From positions 434,001 to 498,000 of the forward strand of contig NZ_JAOTID010000001.1 in the NCBI RefSeq assembly GCF_026163695.1: 64,000 nt of DNA. Direction: 5' to 3'. The stretch's first letter is position 1; each line of letters opens with the position of its first letter. A model generated the notes under the pieces. That model had not been told where the DNA came from. It saw nothing but the letters and a program-made list of their open reading frames with translations, and made no database searches. Source of the stretch: Shumkonia mesophila (GTDB taxonomy: Bacteria > Pseudomonadota > Alphaproteobacteria > Rhodospirillales > Shumkoniaceae). The translations under genes and the position numbers were made by a program. Below, piece after piece: positions 19,817-30,744 of this stretch.

Positions 19817-20887
19817 TCAGATGGTTCCGTCGCTCCCGGCCGTCTGCATGTCCTTCGGCGCCGCCGGTTCGTCCCCGGCGACCTGCAGGCCGCTGTCCTC
19901 GTGGTCGCGCAGGCGGACCTCGTCGGCCCGGTCCAGATCGTTGATCGTCATGATCTGGTGCAGATTCCTGAGATAGTCGACGCCCCGCTCCGAATAGGCG
20001 GTCAGGGTCGGCAGCAGCGGCATTCCGGTCAACGGCCGGCCCTCGCCACGCAGGCTGGCCCGGACGCGACGGAAGTCGCGGTAGGCGCTGTGCGTGTTGA
20101 GATTGAGCGCATAGGCGCGCACCGATTCGAGCAGGTTCTCGAACGTGCGGATGCGGTGCTTCTGGCCTTCGGCGCGCTCGCGGGGCGTCAGGCCGCGACT
20201 GCGCGGCGAGAATGTCCACTGGCCGAAAATGGCGTTGCCTTCGCGGGCGAACCGCGAGGTGCCCCAGCCGCTTTCCTCGGCCGCCTGGGCCAGCGCGATG
20301 GACGGCGGCACGATGTCGATGCGGGCAAGCAGGGCGTCGAGGTCGCCGCGGCCGACCTTGTAGCGGTCGGAAGCGACGGCGATCCACAGGCGGTCGAGGG
20401 CGTCCAGTTTGCGCCCCGAGGCCTTGGCGACGCGGATTTTCCAGAGACGCTGGCGGTCCTTGAGGATCTCTTCGTTGACCTTGAGGACCAGCGGAAGGAC
20501 GGTTTGCACGAAAAGGGCTTTGCGGACCTTGGCCTCGGCGACATCCTCGAGGCCGGCGGGAATGCTGGCCAGGATGAGCCGTGGCACCGGGTCGCGGCCC
20601 GACAGCACCGCATCCAGGTGATAGCCCATTTCGGCGAACGTGGTGAACACCGTCTCGACGGTGTCCCTGGGCTGGACCGGCTTGGCCTCGGGGACGGCGG
20701 CGGCCTGACCGCCGAAATCGTCGAGGCGGAAGTCGTAGCGGGGCGGAATCGGCGCCGAGGCGGCGTCGAGGAAGGTCGCCTTGGGCGCCACCGTCCTGAT
20801 GTCCAGCGGTATATGCACGGCCGCCCCGATAAGCACGACAATCATCGCGCCGAGTAGCGCCACCGCGCATCGCTCGAAGTATGTCAT
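19817..20887 (-). CDS. Bax-type peptidoglycan glucosaminidase
   Basis: A 356-aa membrane-anchored protein: one N-terminal membrane segment (about residues 8-28), then a linker and a glucosaminidase-like domain resembling E. coli Bax and the GH73 family. Shared stretches include VPPSIALAQAAEESGWGTS with the catalytic Glu, REGNAIFGQW and SVRAYALNLNTHSAYRDFR. The N-terminal 100 residues have no recognised domain. ATG 20887 places the membrane helix at the N-terminus. It converges with the deacetylase gene, so both neighbours concern envelope glycans. Confidence 0.83.
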   Translation of the reverse strand: MTYFERCAVALLGAMIVVLIGAAVHIPLDIRTVAPKATFLDAASAPIPPRYDFRLDDFGGQAAAVPEAKPVQPRDTVETVFTTFAEMGYHLDAVLSGRDPVPRLILASIPAGLEDVAEAKVRKALFVQTVLPLVLKVNEEILKDRQRLWKIRVAKASGRKLDALDRLWIAVASDRYKVGRGDLDALLARIDIVPPSIALAQAAEESGWGTSRFAREGNAIFGQWTFSPRSRGLTPRERAEGQKHRIRTFENLLESVRAYALNLNTHSAYRDFRRVRASLRGEGRPLTGMPLLPTLTAYSERGVDYLRNLHQIMTINDLDRADEVRLRDHEDSGLQVAGDEPAAPKDMQTAGSDGTI

Positions 20888-21062
20888 TGCCGCACTGCCC
20901 GGCCAACCGGCCGGTTCCCCCTCGTAGAGCTGTCTAAGTGCCCGGTCTCCAACCGCCCATCGCGCGCCAATTCTTGGCCGGGCGGCGTCCCTAGTCTCCC
21001 CAGTAAAGTGTAGGTGGAGGCGCGGGTCTTCGCGAGTCGTTTTTTTCCACAGGCCCGGCCGG

Positions 21063-21611
21063 CTAGTCGACGGCCCTGACTTCCATGACCTGCGGGATGT
21101 AGTAGCGCAGCATGTTTTCGATGCCGTGCTTGAGCGTGGCGGTCGAGCTCGGGCATCCCGAGCAGGCGCCCTGCATGTGCAGATAGACGATGCCGTTCTT
21201 GAAGCCGCGGAAGATGATGTCGCCGCCGTCCTGGGCCACCGCCGGGCGCACCCGGGTGTCCAGCAGGTCCTTGATCTGGGCGGTGGTTTCGTCGTCCACC
21301 TCGCCGCCGGCCGCCTCCTCGCCGCCCGCCTCGATGACCGGCTGGCCGGAGGTGAAGTGCTCCATGACGGCGGCAAGGATGATCGGCTTCATCGCCGTCC
21401 AGTCCTGCTCCGCCGCCTTGGTCACGGTCACGAAATCGGTCCCGAGGAAAACACCGGTGACACCGCCGATGGCAAACAGCCGGGTGGCCAGGGGCGACCG
21501 CTGGGCAGCCTCTGCGCCGGTGAAGTTGGCCGTGCCTTCCTTCATCACCTCGCACCCGGGAAGAAACTTGAGCGTCGCCGGATTGGGTGTGGTTTCCGTC
21601 TGGATAAACAT
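21063..21611 (-). CDS. nfuA: NfuA/NifU-type Fe-S cluster carrier
   Basis: A 182-aa scaffold or carrier of Fe-S clusters. The N-terminal Nfu_N domain starts MFIQTETTPNPATLKFLPG; the C-terminal NifU domain (about residues 105-180) holds the cluster ligands in GACSGCPSST (CxxC). ATG 21611 has AAGGAA at a good distance; upstream in-frame starts would add up to 23 residues of no similarity. It is downstream of trpS in the murJ-trpS-nfu order common in Alphaproteobacteria. Confidence 0.93.
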   Translation of the reverse strand: MFIQTETTPNPATLKFLPGCEVMKEGTANFTGAEAAQRSPLATRLFAIGGVTGVFLGTDFVTVTKAAEQDWTAMKPIILAAVMEHFTSGQPVIEAGGEEAAGGEVDDETTAQIKDLLDTRVRPAVAQDGGDIIFRGFKNGIVYLHMQGACSGCPSSTATLKHGIENMLRYYIPQVMEVRAVD

Positions 21612-21717
21612 CGGGAGTTCCTTTTTGTCCTTATTCATGGACGCGCCATCCCCCGAAGATGGGTTCTTCGCGGCGCTCAATCAAGCGCGCCGGCCCATCG
21701 GAGGGCGGAGGCGGCGT

Positions 21718-22716
21718 TCAGGGGCGCACGAAGCCGACGATGTCTTGGACCTCGCGCAGGATGGGAGCGGCCAGCGCGCGGGCCCGCCCGGCGCCGTCGC
21801 GCAGCGCGGCGTCGACGGCGCCGGTATCGGCCAAGAGACGCCGCATCTCGTCCTGGATGGGGGTCAGCACCGAAACCGCGAGGTCGGCCAGCTCCTTCTT
21901 GAAGTCCGAGAAGGGCCGGCCGCCGAAGCGGGCGCACACCTGATCCAGCGTCAGATCGGCGAGGCCGGCGTAGATGCCCATCAGGTTGGCCGCCTCCGGC
22001 CGTCCCTCGAGGCCGGCCAGCGTCGCGGGCAGCGGCTCGGGGTCGGTCTTGGCCTTGCGGATCTTCAGCGCGATGGCGTCGGCGTCGTCGGTCATGTTGA
22101 TGCGCGAGTAGTCCGAGGGGTCGGACTTGCTCATCTTCTTGGTGCCGTCGCGCAGGTTCATGACGCGCGCCGCGGTGCCGAAGATCAGCGGCTCGGGCAG
22201 CGGGAAGAAGTCGACGCCATAGTCGCCGTTGAACTTCTGCGCGGTGTCGCGGGCCAGTTCCAAGTGCTGCTTCTGGTCCTCGCCGACCGGCACGTGGGTG
22301 GCCTTGTAGAGCAGGATGTCGGCGCTCATCAGGTTGGGATAGGCGAACAGCCCGACCGAGGCGTTCTCGCGATCCTTGCCGGCTTTCTCCTTGAACTGGG
22401 TCATGCGGTTGAGCCAGCCCATGCGGGCCACGCAGTTGAAGATCCAGGCCAGCTCGGCATGGGCCGGAACCTGGCTCTGGTTGAACAGGATGTGCTTGTT
22501 CGGGTCGATCCCGGCGGCGATGAAGGCGGCGGCCACCTCGCGGATGTGGGACCGCAACTGCGTGGGTTCCTGCCACATGGTGATCGCGTGCATGTCGACG
22601 ACGCAGAAGATGCATTCGTAGTCGGTCTGCAGGCGCACCCAGTTGCGGATGGCGCCCAGATAGTTGCCGAGATGCAGATTGCCGGTGGGCTGAACGCCCG
22701 AGAAGATCCGATTCAT
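21718..22716 (-). CDS. trpS: Tryptophanyl-tRNA synthetase
   Basis: A 332-aa class I aminoacyl-tRNA synthetase. The HIGH-type motif is [12 protein letters not shown] (about residues 10-21) and the KMSKS loop is KKMSKSDPS (about 200). Start [10 protein letters not shown] at 22716 agrees with the family. It lies 65 bp downstream of murJ on the same strand. Confidence 0.97.
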   Translation of the reverse strand: MNRIFSGVQPTGNLHLGNYLGAIRNWVRLQTDYECIFCVVDMHAITMWQEPTQLRSHIREVAAAFIAAGIDPNKHILFNQSQVPAHAELAWIFNCVARMGWLNRMTQFKEKAGKDRENASVGLFAYPNLMSADILLYKATHVPVGEDQKQHLELARDTAQKFNGDYGVDFFPLPEPLIFGTAARVMNLRDGTKKMSKSDPSDYSRINMTDDADAIALKIRKAKTDPEPLPATLAGLEGRPEAANLMGIYAGLADLTLDQVCARFGGRPFSDFKKELADLAVSVLTPIQDEMRRLLADTGAVDAALRDGAGRARALAAPILREVQDIVGFVRP

Positions 22717-22781
22717 TCTTGCTTGCTCTGCAATGTTCCCTAAGAAAACGGCCGTCGTTATGGCCCGTCGGGGCGGTCGGG

Positions 22782-24332
22782 TCAAGCCGCGTCCTTGCGC
22801 AGCATGCGCCTGACGTCGGCAAGGGCGGCGGCGCCGGTCGCCTGGGCGAAGACGCCGAAGGCGGCCAATCCGGCGGCCACCAGGGCGGCCAACGCGGCGA
22901 TGCGGGCCGGCATCGAACCGGCCAGCGCGCCCTCGAGCGCGAGGCCGCCGAGGAAGAGGACGCCGGCCATCAGGGCGGAGGCCAGCACGATGCGCGGCAG
23001 CCGGCGGCTGAGCCGGGCGTCCAGCCTGAGGAAGCCGCGGCGGTGCAGGACCAGCCACAGCAGGCCGGCGTTCAGCCAGGCGGCCAGCGCGCCGGCCAGC
23101 GCGATTCCCACGTAGGCCCACACCTGCATGAGGACGACGTTGAGCACGATGTTGGCGGCCATCGCGGCGGCGGCGATGCGCACCGGCGTCGCCGTGTCGT
23201 CGCGGGCGAAGAAGCCGGGCGCCAGCACGCGGACCAGCACGTAGGCCGGCAGGCCGGCGGCATAGGCGGCGAGCGTCGCCGCGGTGGCCGCCGTGTCGGC
23301 GGCGGTGAACTGGCCGCGCTCGAACAGTACGGCGATGATCGGCCCGGCGATGACGACCAGCGCGGCGGCCGCCGGCAGGGTCAGCAGCAGGGCGAACTCC
23401 AGCCCGCGGTTCTGGGTGGCCAGCGCCGCCTCGCCGTTGCCGGCCTTGATCTGGCGCGACAGCATGGGCAGCAGCGCGGTTCCCACCGCCACCCCGATGA
23501 CGCCGAACGGCACCTGGGCGACGCGGTCGGCGTAGGACAGGTACGAGATGGCGCCCTCGGCCAGCAGCGAGGCCAGAATGGTGCCGATCAGCTGGTTGAT
23601 CTGATAGAGGCTGGCCCCGAATACCACCGGTCCGATGCGCCGGCCGAGCTGCCTGACCCCGGGCGACAGGCGCGGCCGCGCCAGGGCGACCGGCAGGCCG
23701 GCCCGCTTGCAATGATGGGCCAGCCAGGCGAACTGGATGACGCCGGCCGCCGACAGCGCCCACGCCAGGGCATGGCCGGCCGCTTCGGCGGAGCGGCCGA
23801 AAACGAGGACGGCGGCGATCAGCGTGAGGTTGAGCAGGATCGGCGCGGCGGCGGCGGCGGCGAAGCGGCCGAGCGAGTTGAGCACGCCCGATTGCAGCGA
23901 GACCAGCGAGATGAACAGCAGGTAGGGAAAGCTGATGCGCGACAGCTCGGTGGCCAGCTCCATCTTGCCGGGCACCGCGTCGAAGCCGGGGGCGAGGCCA
24001 TACATCGCCCACGGCATGGCCGCCTCGAACAGCAGCGTGAAGGCGAGAAGCACGAGGGCCAGCACCGAAAAGGCCTCGTCCGCGAACGCCTTGGCCGCCG
24101 CCTTGCCCTCGGTTTCGACCAGGCCGGAGAAGATCGGCACGAAGGCGGCGGAAAAGGCCCCCTCGGCGAACAGCCGGCGGAACAGGTTGGGCAGCCGCAG
24201 CGCCACGAAATAGCAGTCGGCCACGGTGCCCGCGCCAAGAACGGCGGCGATCAGGACGTCGCGCACAAGGCCGGCGACGCGGCTGACCATGGTATAGCCG
24301 CCGACGGTGGTGATGGCGCGCAGCAGATTCAT
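22782..24332 (-). CDS. murJ: Lipid II flippase MurJ
   Basis: A 516-aa inner-membrane MOP-superfamily protein with about 14 membrane segments that moves lipid II to the periplasmic face. Visible signatures: [19 protein letters not shown] at the N-terminus, [20 protein letters not shown] and the central basic residues typical of MurJ. Start MNLLRAITT at 24332 fits relatives; an in-frame extension of 15 codons exists but lacks similarity. Confidence 0.95.
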   Translation of the reverse strand: MNLLRAITTVGGYTMVSRVAGLVRDVLIAAVLGAGTVADCYFVALRLPNLFRRLFAEGAFSAAFVPIFSGLVETEGKAAAKAFADEAFSVLALVLLAFTLLFEAAMPWAMYGLAPGFDAVPGKMELATELSRISFPYLLFISLVSLQSGVLNSLGRFAAAAAAPILLNLTLIAAVLVFGRSAEAAGHALAWALSAAGVIQFAWLAHHCKRAGLPVALARPRLSPGVRQLGRRIGPVVFGASLYQINQLIGTILASLLAEGAISYLSYADRVAQVPFGVIGVAVGTALLPMLSRQIKAGNGEAALATQNRGLEFALLLTLPAAAALVVIAGPIIAVLFERGQFTAADTAATAATLAAYAAGLPAYVLVRVLAPGFFARDDTATPVRIAAAAMAANIVLNVVLMQVWAYVGIALAGALAAWLNAGLLWLVLHRRGFLRLDARLSRRLPRIVLASALMAGVLFLGGLALEGALAGSMPARIAALAALVAAGLAAFGVFAQATGAAALADVRRMLRKDAA

Positions 24333-24375
24333 GGCTTCCTGGGTTCCACCGATCGAGTCCCGACGAAGAGAGGTC

Positions 24376-24475
24376 ACCCCCTCCCCACCCCTCCCCCGTC
24401 GAGGGGGAGGGAGATGGTCCCTCGTCCCGCTTCATCGTTCCCTCCCCCCTTTGCGGGGGAGGGATAGGGAGGGGG
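24376..24475. repeat. Two C/G-rich palindromes downstream of glnD
   Basis: Two imperfect palindromes of the CCTCCCCCGTCGAGGGGGAGG kind, the second with a TTTGC loop, within 100 bp. They belong to the same family as the array at 40791-41215 and the palindromes at 27541-27715. They sit between the murJ start and the glnD end, both on the minus strand. Confidence 0.8.
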
Positions 24476-24567
24476 GCGATCCGCCCATCGTCGATTCGAG
24501 TACTAGCCGGTTTTTGCGGCGGCGGAAAGGCGCGAAAGAGGCGGCAAAACGACGGCCCGGCCGCCGG

Positions 24568-27345
24568 TCAGCCGGCGGCGGCCTCGGCCTTGGGTTCGGC
24601 GGTGTCGGCCGGCGGCGGCGCGATCGCCTCGCGCAGGCGCTGCTCGATCTCCTTGAGCTTGCCTTCGCGTTCGACCTTCAGCCCGAACACGTCCTTGACG
24701 TAGAAGACGTCGACCACCCGCTCGCCATAGGTGCTGATGTGGGCGCTGGCGATCTGCAGGCCCAACGCGGTGAGCGCCGCCGTGACGTCGTAGAGAAAGC
24801 CCAGCCGGTCGCGGCCGTTGACCTCGATCAGGGTGTGCTGGTTGCTGGCCTTGTTGTCGATGACGACATGCGGGGCGACGGTGAACACCCGGGTGCGGCT
24901 GGGCAGGGCCGAGGCCCGCTGCGCCTCCAGCTCGCGGGCCAGGTAGAGGCGCCCCGAGATGGCCTCGGTGATGCGCCCCTGCAGGATCTTCAGGGCCCTG
25001 GGGTCGCTGAACGGGCCGCCCTTCGAATCCTGGATGCCGAAGGTGTCGAGTGCCATGCCGTTGGTCAGCGTCACGATCTTGGCATCGACGATGGAGGCCC
25101 CGGAAAGCGCCATGGCGCCGGCGATCTGCGAGAACAGGCCGGCGTGGTCGGGAGCGTAGATGACGATTTCGGTGACGTCGCGCCCGGCGTCGATGCGCGT
25201 CTCGATGTGCAGGGCCCGCCCCTCGGCCTCGGCGGCGCGGATCATGCGCGCGTGCTCGAACTGGGCGTCGGTGTCGAAGGCCAGCCAGTAGCCGGAATAG
25301 CCGCGCGCCAGGTGGTCGGCGATCTCGGCCGGGCTCCAGTCGGCGAGGCGGGCGGCCAGCGCGGCCTTCGCCTCCTCGACGCGGGCGCCCCGCCGTTCGG
25401 CCGGCAGGCCGCCGGTCATCAGCTCGGCGGCCCGGTAGTAAAGCTCGCGCAGCAGCGTCGCCTTCCAGCCGTTCCAGACGTCGGGGCCGACGGCGCGGAT
25501 GTCGGCGACGGTGAGCACCAGCAGCATGCGCAGGCGCTCGGGCGACTGCACGGCCTCGACGAAGTCGGCCACCGTCTTCGGGTCGTCGATGTCGCGCTTG
25601 AAGGCCGTGCGGCTCATGGTCAGGTGCTGGAGGATCAGCCACGAGGCGGTCTCCGTCTCCCAGGCGTCGAGGCCGAGGCGCGGGCCCAGCTTGCGGGCGA
25701 CGCGGGCGCCGATTTCGGAATGGTCGCCGCCGCGGCCCTTGGCGACGTCGTGCAGCAGCAGCGCGACATAAAGCGCCCGGCGCGACTGCACCTCGCCGAT
25801 CACCGAGGTGGCGACCGGATGCAGGCTGGCCAGTTCGCCCTTCTCGATGGCGTTCAGGATGCCGATCGCCCGGATGGTGTGCTCGTCGACCGTATAGACG
25901 TGGTACATGTCGTACTGCATCTGGGCGACGACGCGGCCGAAGTCGGGAATGAAGCGGCCGAAGACGCCGGCCTCGTTCAAGCGCTTGAGCGCGGTCTCGG
26001 GGTCGCGCCCCTCGGTGAGCATCTCCATGAACAGCCGGTTGGCCTCGGGGTCGGCCCTGAGCTTGGCGTCGATCAGGCCGAGGTTCTGGGTGACCAGCCG
26101 CAGGGCCTTGGGATGGATGTCGAGGTTGCCGCGCTGCGCCTCGTGGAACAGCCGGATCAGTTTCACCGGGTCGCGCTTGAAGGCGCCGTCGTCGGCCACC
26201 GTCAGGCGCTCACCGTCGACCGCGAAGCCGTCCGGCGAGCGGCGGCCGAGGCGCAGACCGGCGAGCAGGCGGAAGCGGCGGCGGGTCTTCTTGTGTTCGT
26301 CCTCCCACACCGCGCACAGGATGCGCGTCAGGTCGCCGACGTCCTTGGCGACCAGGAAGTAGTGCTTCATGAAGCGCTCGACGCCGCGCGCCCCGGCGCG
26401 GTCGGCATAGCCCATGCGTTCGGCGATGGCGCTCTGCACGTTGAAGGCGACGCGCTCCTCCGGCCGGCCGGCCAGATAGTGGAGATGGCAGCGCACCGTC
26501 CACAGGAAATTGCGCGCCTTGCGAAAGCGCCGGGCGTCCGCGGCGGTCAGCGCGCCGCGCTTGACGAGGTCGCGCACGTGATCGACGCCATAGAGGAACT
26601 TGGCGATCCAGAACAGCGTCTGGAGGTCCCTGAGGCCGCCCTTGCCCTCCTTGACGTTGGGCTCCAGCACGTAGCGGCTGTCGCCCATGCGGTCGTGGCG
26701 GGCGTCGCGCTCGGACAGCTTCTCCTCGACGAAGGCGGCGCCGAAGGGCGCCACCACCTCGGCGTGGAAGCTTTTCTCGAATTTGGCGAACAGCGCCTTG
26801 TCGCCCCACAGGAAGCGCGAATCGAGCAGGCTGGTGCGGATCGTCAGGTCGCTCTTGGCAAGGCGCACGCAGTCCTCGATGGAGCGCGTCGCGTGGCCCA
26901 CCTTGAGGCCGAGATCCCACAGCGTGTAGAGCATGTACTCGGCGATCTGCTCGGCATAGGCGGTGCGCTTGTAGGGCATCAGGAACATCAGGTCGATGTC
27001 CGAGAAGGGGGCCAGCTCGCCGCGCCCGTAGCCGCCGGTGGCGGCCACCGCGATCTGTTCGCCGCGGGTCGGGTTGGCCACCGGATAGACGTATTTGACG
27101 GTGAAGTCGTAAAGGGCGCCGATGAGGTCGTCCATCAGCTCGGCGATGGCCACCACCACGTCGTCGCCGGGCAGCCGCTCGCTTTCGAAGGCGGTGCGGA
27201 CGGTGGCGCGCCCCGTGGTCAGCGCCTCCTTGAGGATCTCCAGCACCCTGGTGCGGGCCTTGCCGGTGGCGCCCGACCACGACGCCAGTTCTTCGAGCTG
27301 GGCGCTCAGGGCTTCGCGATCGATGATGTCGAGCCGTTTGGTCAT
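24568..27345 (-). CDS. glnD: Bifunctional PII uridylyltransferase/uridylyl-removing enzyme
   Basis: GlnD senses glutamine and adds or removes UMP on PII proteins. The 925-aa enzyme has the nucleotidyltransferase motif GGYGRGELAPFSDIDL (about residue 93), a central HD domain (HDVAKGRGGDHSEIGA, about residue 490) and two C-terminal ACT domains (about 710-790 and 825-900: DHAGLFSQIAGAM and RDRLGFLYDVTAAL). All key residues are intact. ATG 27345 is chosen; 12 upstream codons are open but without similarity. Confidence 0.96.
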   Translation of the reverse strand: MTKRLDIIDREALSAQLEELASWSGATGKARTRVLEILKEALTTGRATVRTAFESERLPGDDVVVAIAELMDDLIGALYDFTVKYVYPVANPTRGEQIAVAATGGYGRGELAPFSDIDLMFLMPYKRTAYAEQIAEYMLYTLWDLGLKVGHATRSIEDCVRLAKSDLTIRTSLLDSRFLWGDKALFAKFEKSFHAEVVAPFGAAFVEEKLSERDARHDRMGDSRYVLEPNVKEGKGGLRDLQTLFWIAKFLYGVDHVRDLVKRGALTAADARRFRKARNFLWTVRCHLHYLAGRPEERVAFNVQSAIAERMGYADRAGARGVERFMKHYFLVAKDVGDLTRILCAVWEDEHKKTRRRFRLLAGLRLGRRSPDGFAVDGERLTVADDGAFKRDPVKLIRLFHEAQRGNLDIHPKALRLVTQNLGLIDAKLRADPEANRLFMEMLTEGRDPETALKRLNEAGVFGRFIPDFGRVVAQMQYDMYHVYTVDEHTIRAIGILNAIEKGELASLHPVATSVIGEVQSRRALYVALLLHDVAKGRGGDHSEIGARVARKLGPRLGLDAWETETASWLILQHLTMSRTAFKRDIDDPKTVADFVEAVQSPERLRMLLVLTVADIRAVGPDVWNGWKATLLRELYYRAAELMTGGLPAERRGARVEEAKAALAARLADWSPAEIADHLARGYSGYWLAFDTDAQFEHARMIRAAEAEGRALHIETRIDAGRDVTEIVIYAPDHAGLFSQIAGAMALSGASIVDAKIVTLTNGMALDTFGIQDSKGGPFSDPRALKILQGRITEAISGRLYLARELEAQRASALPSRTRVFTVAPHVVIDNKASNQHTLIEVNGRDRLGFLYDVTAALTALGLQIASAHISTYGERVVDVFYVKDVFGLKVEREGKLKEIEQRLREAIAPPPADTAEPKAEAAAG

Positions 27346-27891
27346 TGGGGTGGGTGGCTTCCGGTACGGCCGGCCGTCCATCGCGCCGGCATCCGATGCC
27401 CCTCTATATAAAGCGGCGCGATCGATCCGCCCAGGGCCTTCGCGGCACCCGCCCGACGGCGATTCGCCTCGTTCCGGGTCGTCGTGCCCCGGCGACAGTC
27501 CCTACGGGATGCACGCATCTCGGACATCGTGCTCATCTCCCTCTCCGCCCCCTGGGGGCGGAGAGGGTCGGTCCAGCGGAGCCGGATCAAGGGAGGTGAG
27601 GTGGGGATTTCGGGCATTCCCCCCGCGAACACGATGGCGGCACCTCCACCTCACCCTCCCCATCGCTGGCGCGATAGGTCCCCTCCCTCTCCCCCGCCGT
27701 GCGGCGGAGAGGGCGAATTTATGCGGCTTTCGCTACCAGCCGAGATGTGTGAATCCCGTAGGGCGACAGTCCGGGGCATCCCGACGCCGGCGCCATCGAT
27801 GGCCCGGGCGGAGCCGGGCCATGACGGGCGGGAGGCGTCGGTCAAACCCGTGAGCTTGGCAATGGCGGCCTGGTGGGGCCGCTATCCCGGC
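27346..27891. other. 546-bp gap between glnD and mutS
   Basis: No gene is supported here. The stretch holds a TATATA-containing site at about 27401-27410 that could belong to a glnD promoter, the MITE-like element described separately, and after it a palindrome around 27800-27825 (GGCCCGGGCGGAGCCGGGCC). Open frames across it are by-products of high GC. Confidence 0.7.
27485..27778. mobile_element. MITE-like element with 39-bp inverted ends
   Basis: Ends 27485-27523 and 27740-27778 are imperfect inverted repeats: both begin TGCCCCGG at the outside, then share CCTACGGGAT, CAC and CATCTCGG. A short core GCGACAGTCC is in direct rather than inverted orientation in the two ends. The 216 bp between them contain no coding sequence but two C/G-rich palindromes (about 27541-27571 and 27685-27715). 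The total of 294 bp, the inverted ends and the lack of a gene suggest a non-autonomous element. No clear target-site duplication was seen. Confidence 0.55.
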
Positions 27892-30600
27892 TTACCGCCC
27901 GGCGCCGTCGTCGAGCAGGCTTCTGAGCTGGTAGACGAGTTCGAGCGCCTCGCGCGGGGAGAGGCCGTCGGGATTGAGGCCGGCCAGCGCGGCCTCCACC
28001 GCCGAGGGCCTGGCCGGCGCCGGTCCCGCCTTCGGCGCCGCGGCGAACAGCGGCAGGTCGTCGGCCAGCCGGGTCAGCGCCGAGGCCTGGTCGCCCTTCT
28101 CGAGCGTCGCGAGGATCTGTTCGGCGCGCTTGACAACGGCGCCGGGCAGCCCGGCCAGGCGGCCGACGTGGATGCCGTAGGAGCGGTCGGCGGCGCCCGG
28201 CGCCACCTCGTGCAGGAAGATGACGTCATCCTTCCATTCCTTGACCCGCATGGTGTGGCAGGCCAGCCCCGGCAGCTTGGCGGCCAGCGCGGTGAGCTCG
28301 TGGTAGTGGGTGGCGAACAGCGTGCGGCAGCGGTTCTCCTCGTGCAGGTGCTCGACCACCGCCCAGGCGATGGACAGGCCGTCGAAGGTGGCCGTGCCGC
28401 GCCCGATTTCGTCCAGGATGACCAGCGCGCGCGGCCCGGCCTGGTTCAGGATGGCGGCGGTTTCCACCATCTCGACCATGAAGGTCGAGCGGCCGCGCGC
28501 CAGGTCGTCGGCGGCGCCGACCCGCGAGAACAGGCGGTCGACCACCCCCAGCCGGCAGGATTCGGCCGGCACGTAGGCGCCCATCTGGGCCAGCACGGCG
28601 ATCAGCGCGGTCTGCCGCAGGAACGTGCTCTTGCCGGCCATGTTGGGCCCGGTCAGCAGCCACAGACGGGCCCCGTCGCCGAGTCGGCAGTCGTTGGCGA
28701 CGAAGCCGCCGGCCTGTTCGTCGGCCAGCGCCGCCTCGACCACCGGATGGCGGCCGGCTTTAATTTCGATATCGAAACTATTGTCCAGAACGGGGCGGCA
28801 GAATCGCCGTTCGACGGCCAGCCGGGCCAGCGCCGTGGCGACGTCGAGTTCGGCCAGCGCGCGGGCCGCCGCGGCCACCGCCTCGGCCCGCGCCGTCACC
28901 TCGCCGGCCAGGGTCTCGAACAGCCGCAACTCCAGGGCCAGACTCTGATCCGCCGCCCGGGCGATGCGTCCTTCCAGGTCGCCCAGCTCGACCGTGGTGA
29001 AGCGCATGGCGTTGGCCATGGTCTGGCGGTGGATGAACGGCGCCCCCTCGCCGGTGGGCAGGCGGTCGGCGTAGCGGGCCTGGATTTCGACGTAGTAGCC
29101 GAGCAGGTTGTTGTGGCGGATCTTGAGCGACGGCAGATTAGTTTCTTTAGCGTAACGATCCTGCAGAGCGGCGATCAGCTTGCGGCTTTCGTCGCGCAGC
29201 GTGCGCAGGTCGTCGAGTTCCGGCGAGAAGCCGGCGGCGATGAAGCCGCCGTCGCGGGAACTCGGCGGCGCCTCGGCGGCCAGCGCCTCGGCCAGGCGGG
29301 CCACCAGGTCGGCGTGGCCGTCGAGCGCGGCGACGGCGCCGGCAATCGCCGCCGGCATGCCGGCCAGGCTGGCCGCCTTCAGCGCCTCGTGGAGGGCGCC
29401 GGCCTCGCCCAGCCCGTCGCGCACCGCCGCCAGGTCGCGCGGGCCGCCGCGCCCCAGGGTCAGGCGCGACAGCGCCCGCTCGATGTCCGGGCAGCGGCCG
29501 AGCCCGGCGATCAGGCCGTCGCGCCTCTGGCCGTCCTCGACGAAGAACTGCACGGCGTCGAGCCTGCCGTCGATGGCGGCGATGTCGGTCAGGGGCGCCG
29601 CCAGGCGGGCGGCCAGCAGCCGGGCGCCGGCTCCGGTGACGGTGCCGTCGATGACGCCCAGCAGGCTGCCGCGGCGCGTCCCGAGGAGGGTTTCGGCGAG
29701 TTCGAGGTTGCGCCGGGTGGCGGCGTCGATTTCCATGACGTCGCCGCCGCCCAGCCGCCGGGGCGGCGCCAGGCGGGGCAGCCGGCCCTTCTGGGTCAGC
29801 TCGACATAGTCGACCAGCGCGCCGCCGGCCGCCAGCTCGGGCCGTCCGAAGGCGCCGAAGGCGTCCAGCGTGCCGACCGCGAACAGCCCCTGCAGGCGCC
29901 GGCGGCCGTTCTCGCTGTCGAAGCGGCTGGCCGGCAGCGGGGTCAGGCGCTCGCGCCAGTCGCGCCACACGGCGGCAAGGCCGTCGCGCTCCACCAGGCG
30001 GTCGGCCACCAGCACCTCGCCGGCGTCGAGTCGGGCCAACGCGGCCGCCAGATTGCGCGCCTCGATCGGCTGCATGAAGAAGTCGCCGGTCGACACGTCG
30101 ACCCAGGCCAGACCCAGGCCGCCGGCCGCCTCGGCCAGGGCCGCCAGGAAATTGTGGCGCCGCGCGTCGAGCAGCGTGTCCTCGGTCAGCGTGCCGGCGG
30201 TGACCACGCGGATGACGTCGCGGCGCACCACCGCCTTGCCGCCGCGCTTCTTGGCCTCGGCGGGGTCCTCGATCTGCTCGCAGACGGCCACCCGGAAGCC
30301 CTTGCGGATGAGCCTCACCAGATAGGCCTCGTGGCTGTGCACCGGCACCCCGCACATCGGGATGTCGTCGCCCAGGTGCTTGCCGCGCTTGGTCAGCGTG
30401 ATGTCCAGCGCCGCCGACGCCTTGACGGCATCCTCGAAGAACATCTCGTAGAAATCGCCCATGCGATAGAACAGCAGGCAGTCCGGATAGTCGCGCTTGA
30501 TCGCCAGATATTGGCTCATCATCGGCGAGGAACGCTCGGCCGCCGGATCGGCGGCGGCGGCGGGCGCGGGGCAATTGGGATTGGCGCTCGGTGAAGTCAC
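27892..30600 (-). CDS. mutS: DNA mismatch repair protein MutS
   Basis: MutS recognises mismatches and starts methyl-directed repair. The 902-aa protein contains the mismatch-binding FYEMF (Phe-x-Glu) near residue 50, core and clamp domains, and the ATPase with GPNMAGKST (Walker A), [11 protein letters not shown] and [15 protein letters not shown], then the C-terminal LYQLRSLL-like tail. The start is GTG 30600; the conserved region begins within about 27 residues. A normal, complete MutS. Confidence 0.97.
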   Translation of the reverse strand: MTSPSANPNCPAPAAAADPAAERSSPMMSQYLAIKRDYPDCLLFYRMGDFYEMFFEDAVKASAALDITLTKRGKHLGDDIPMCGVPVHSHEAYLVRLIRKGFRVAVCEQIEDPAEAKKRGGKAVVRRDVIRVVTAGTLTEDTLLDARRHNFLAALAEAAGGLGLAWVDVSTGDFFMQPIEARNLAAALARLDAGEVLVADRLVERDGLAAVWRDWRERLTPLPASRFDSENGRRRLQGLFAVGTLDAFGAFGRPELAAGGALVDYVELTQKGRLPRLAPPRRLGGGDVMEIDAATRRNLELAETLLGTRRGSLLGVIDGTVTGAGARLLAARLAAPLTDIAAIDGRLDAVQFFVEDGQRRDGLIAGLGRCPDIERALSRLTLGRGGPRDLAAVRDGLGEAGALHEALKAASLAGMPAAIAGAVAALDGHADLVARLAEALAAEAPPSSRDGGFIAAGFSPELDDLRTLRDESRKLIAALQDRYAKETNLPSLKIRHNNLLGYYVEIQARYADRLPTGEGAPFIHRQTMANAMRFTTVELGDLEGRIARAADQSLALELRLFETLAGEVTARAEAVAAAARALAELDVATALARLAVERRFCRPVLDNSFDIEIKAGRHPVVEAALADEQAGGFVANDCRLGDGARLWLLTGPNMAGKSTFLRQTALIAVLAQMGAYVPAESCRLGVVDRLFSRVGAADDLARGRSTFMVEMVETAAILNQAGPRALVILDEIGRGTATFDGLSIAWAVVEHLHEENRCRTLFATHYHELTALAAKLPGLACHTMRVKEWKDDVIFLHEVAPGAADRSYGIHVGRLAGLPGAVVKRAEQILATLEKGDQASALTRLADDLPLFAAAPKAGPAPARPSAVEAALAGLNPDGLSPREALELVYQLRSLLDDGAGR

Positions 30601-30744
30601 GGGCGGTTCCGACTGGGTCCGGCATCGATGGGCAAGAAAGGCGGGGGAACCATATCATGGCGTCCGGGCTTGGGGCTATGATTCGGCAGGCCATTGGAGC
30701 AAAATGGAGGCCTTCCCGGACACCACGCGGCATGGGAGGGGCAA

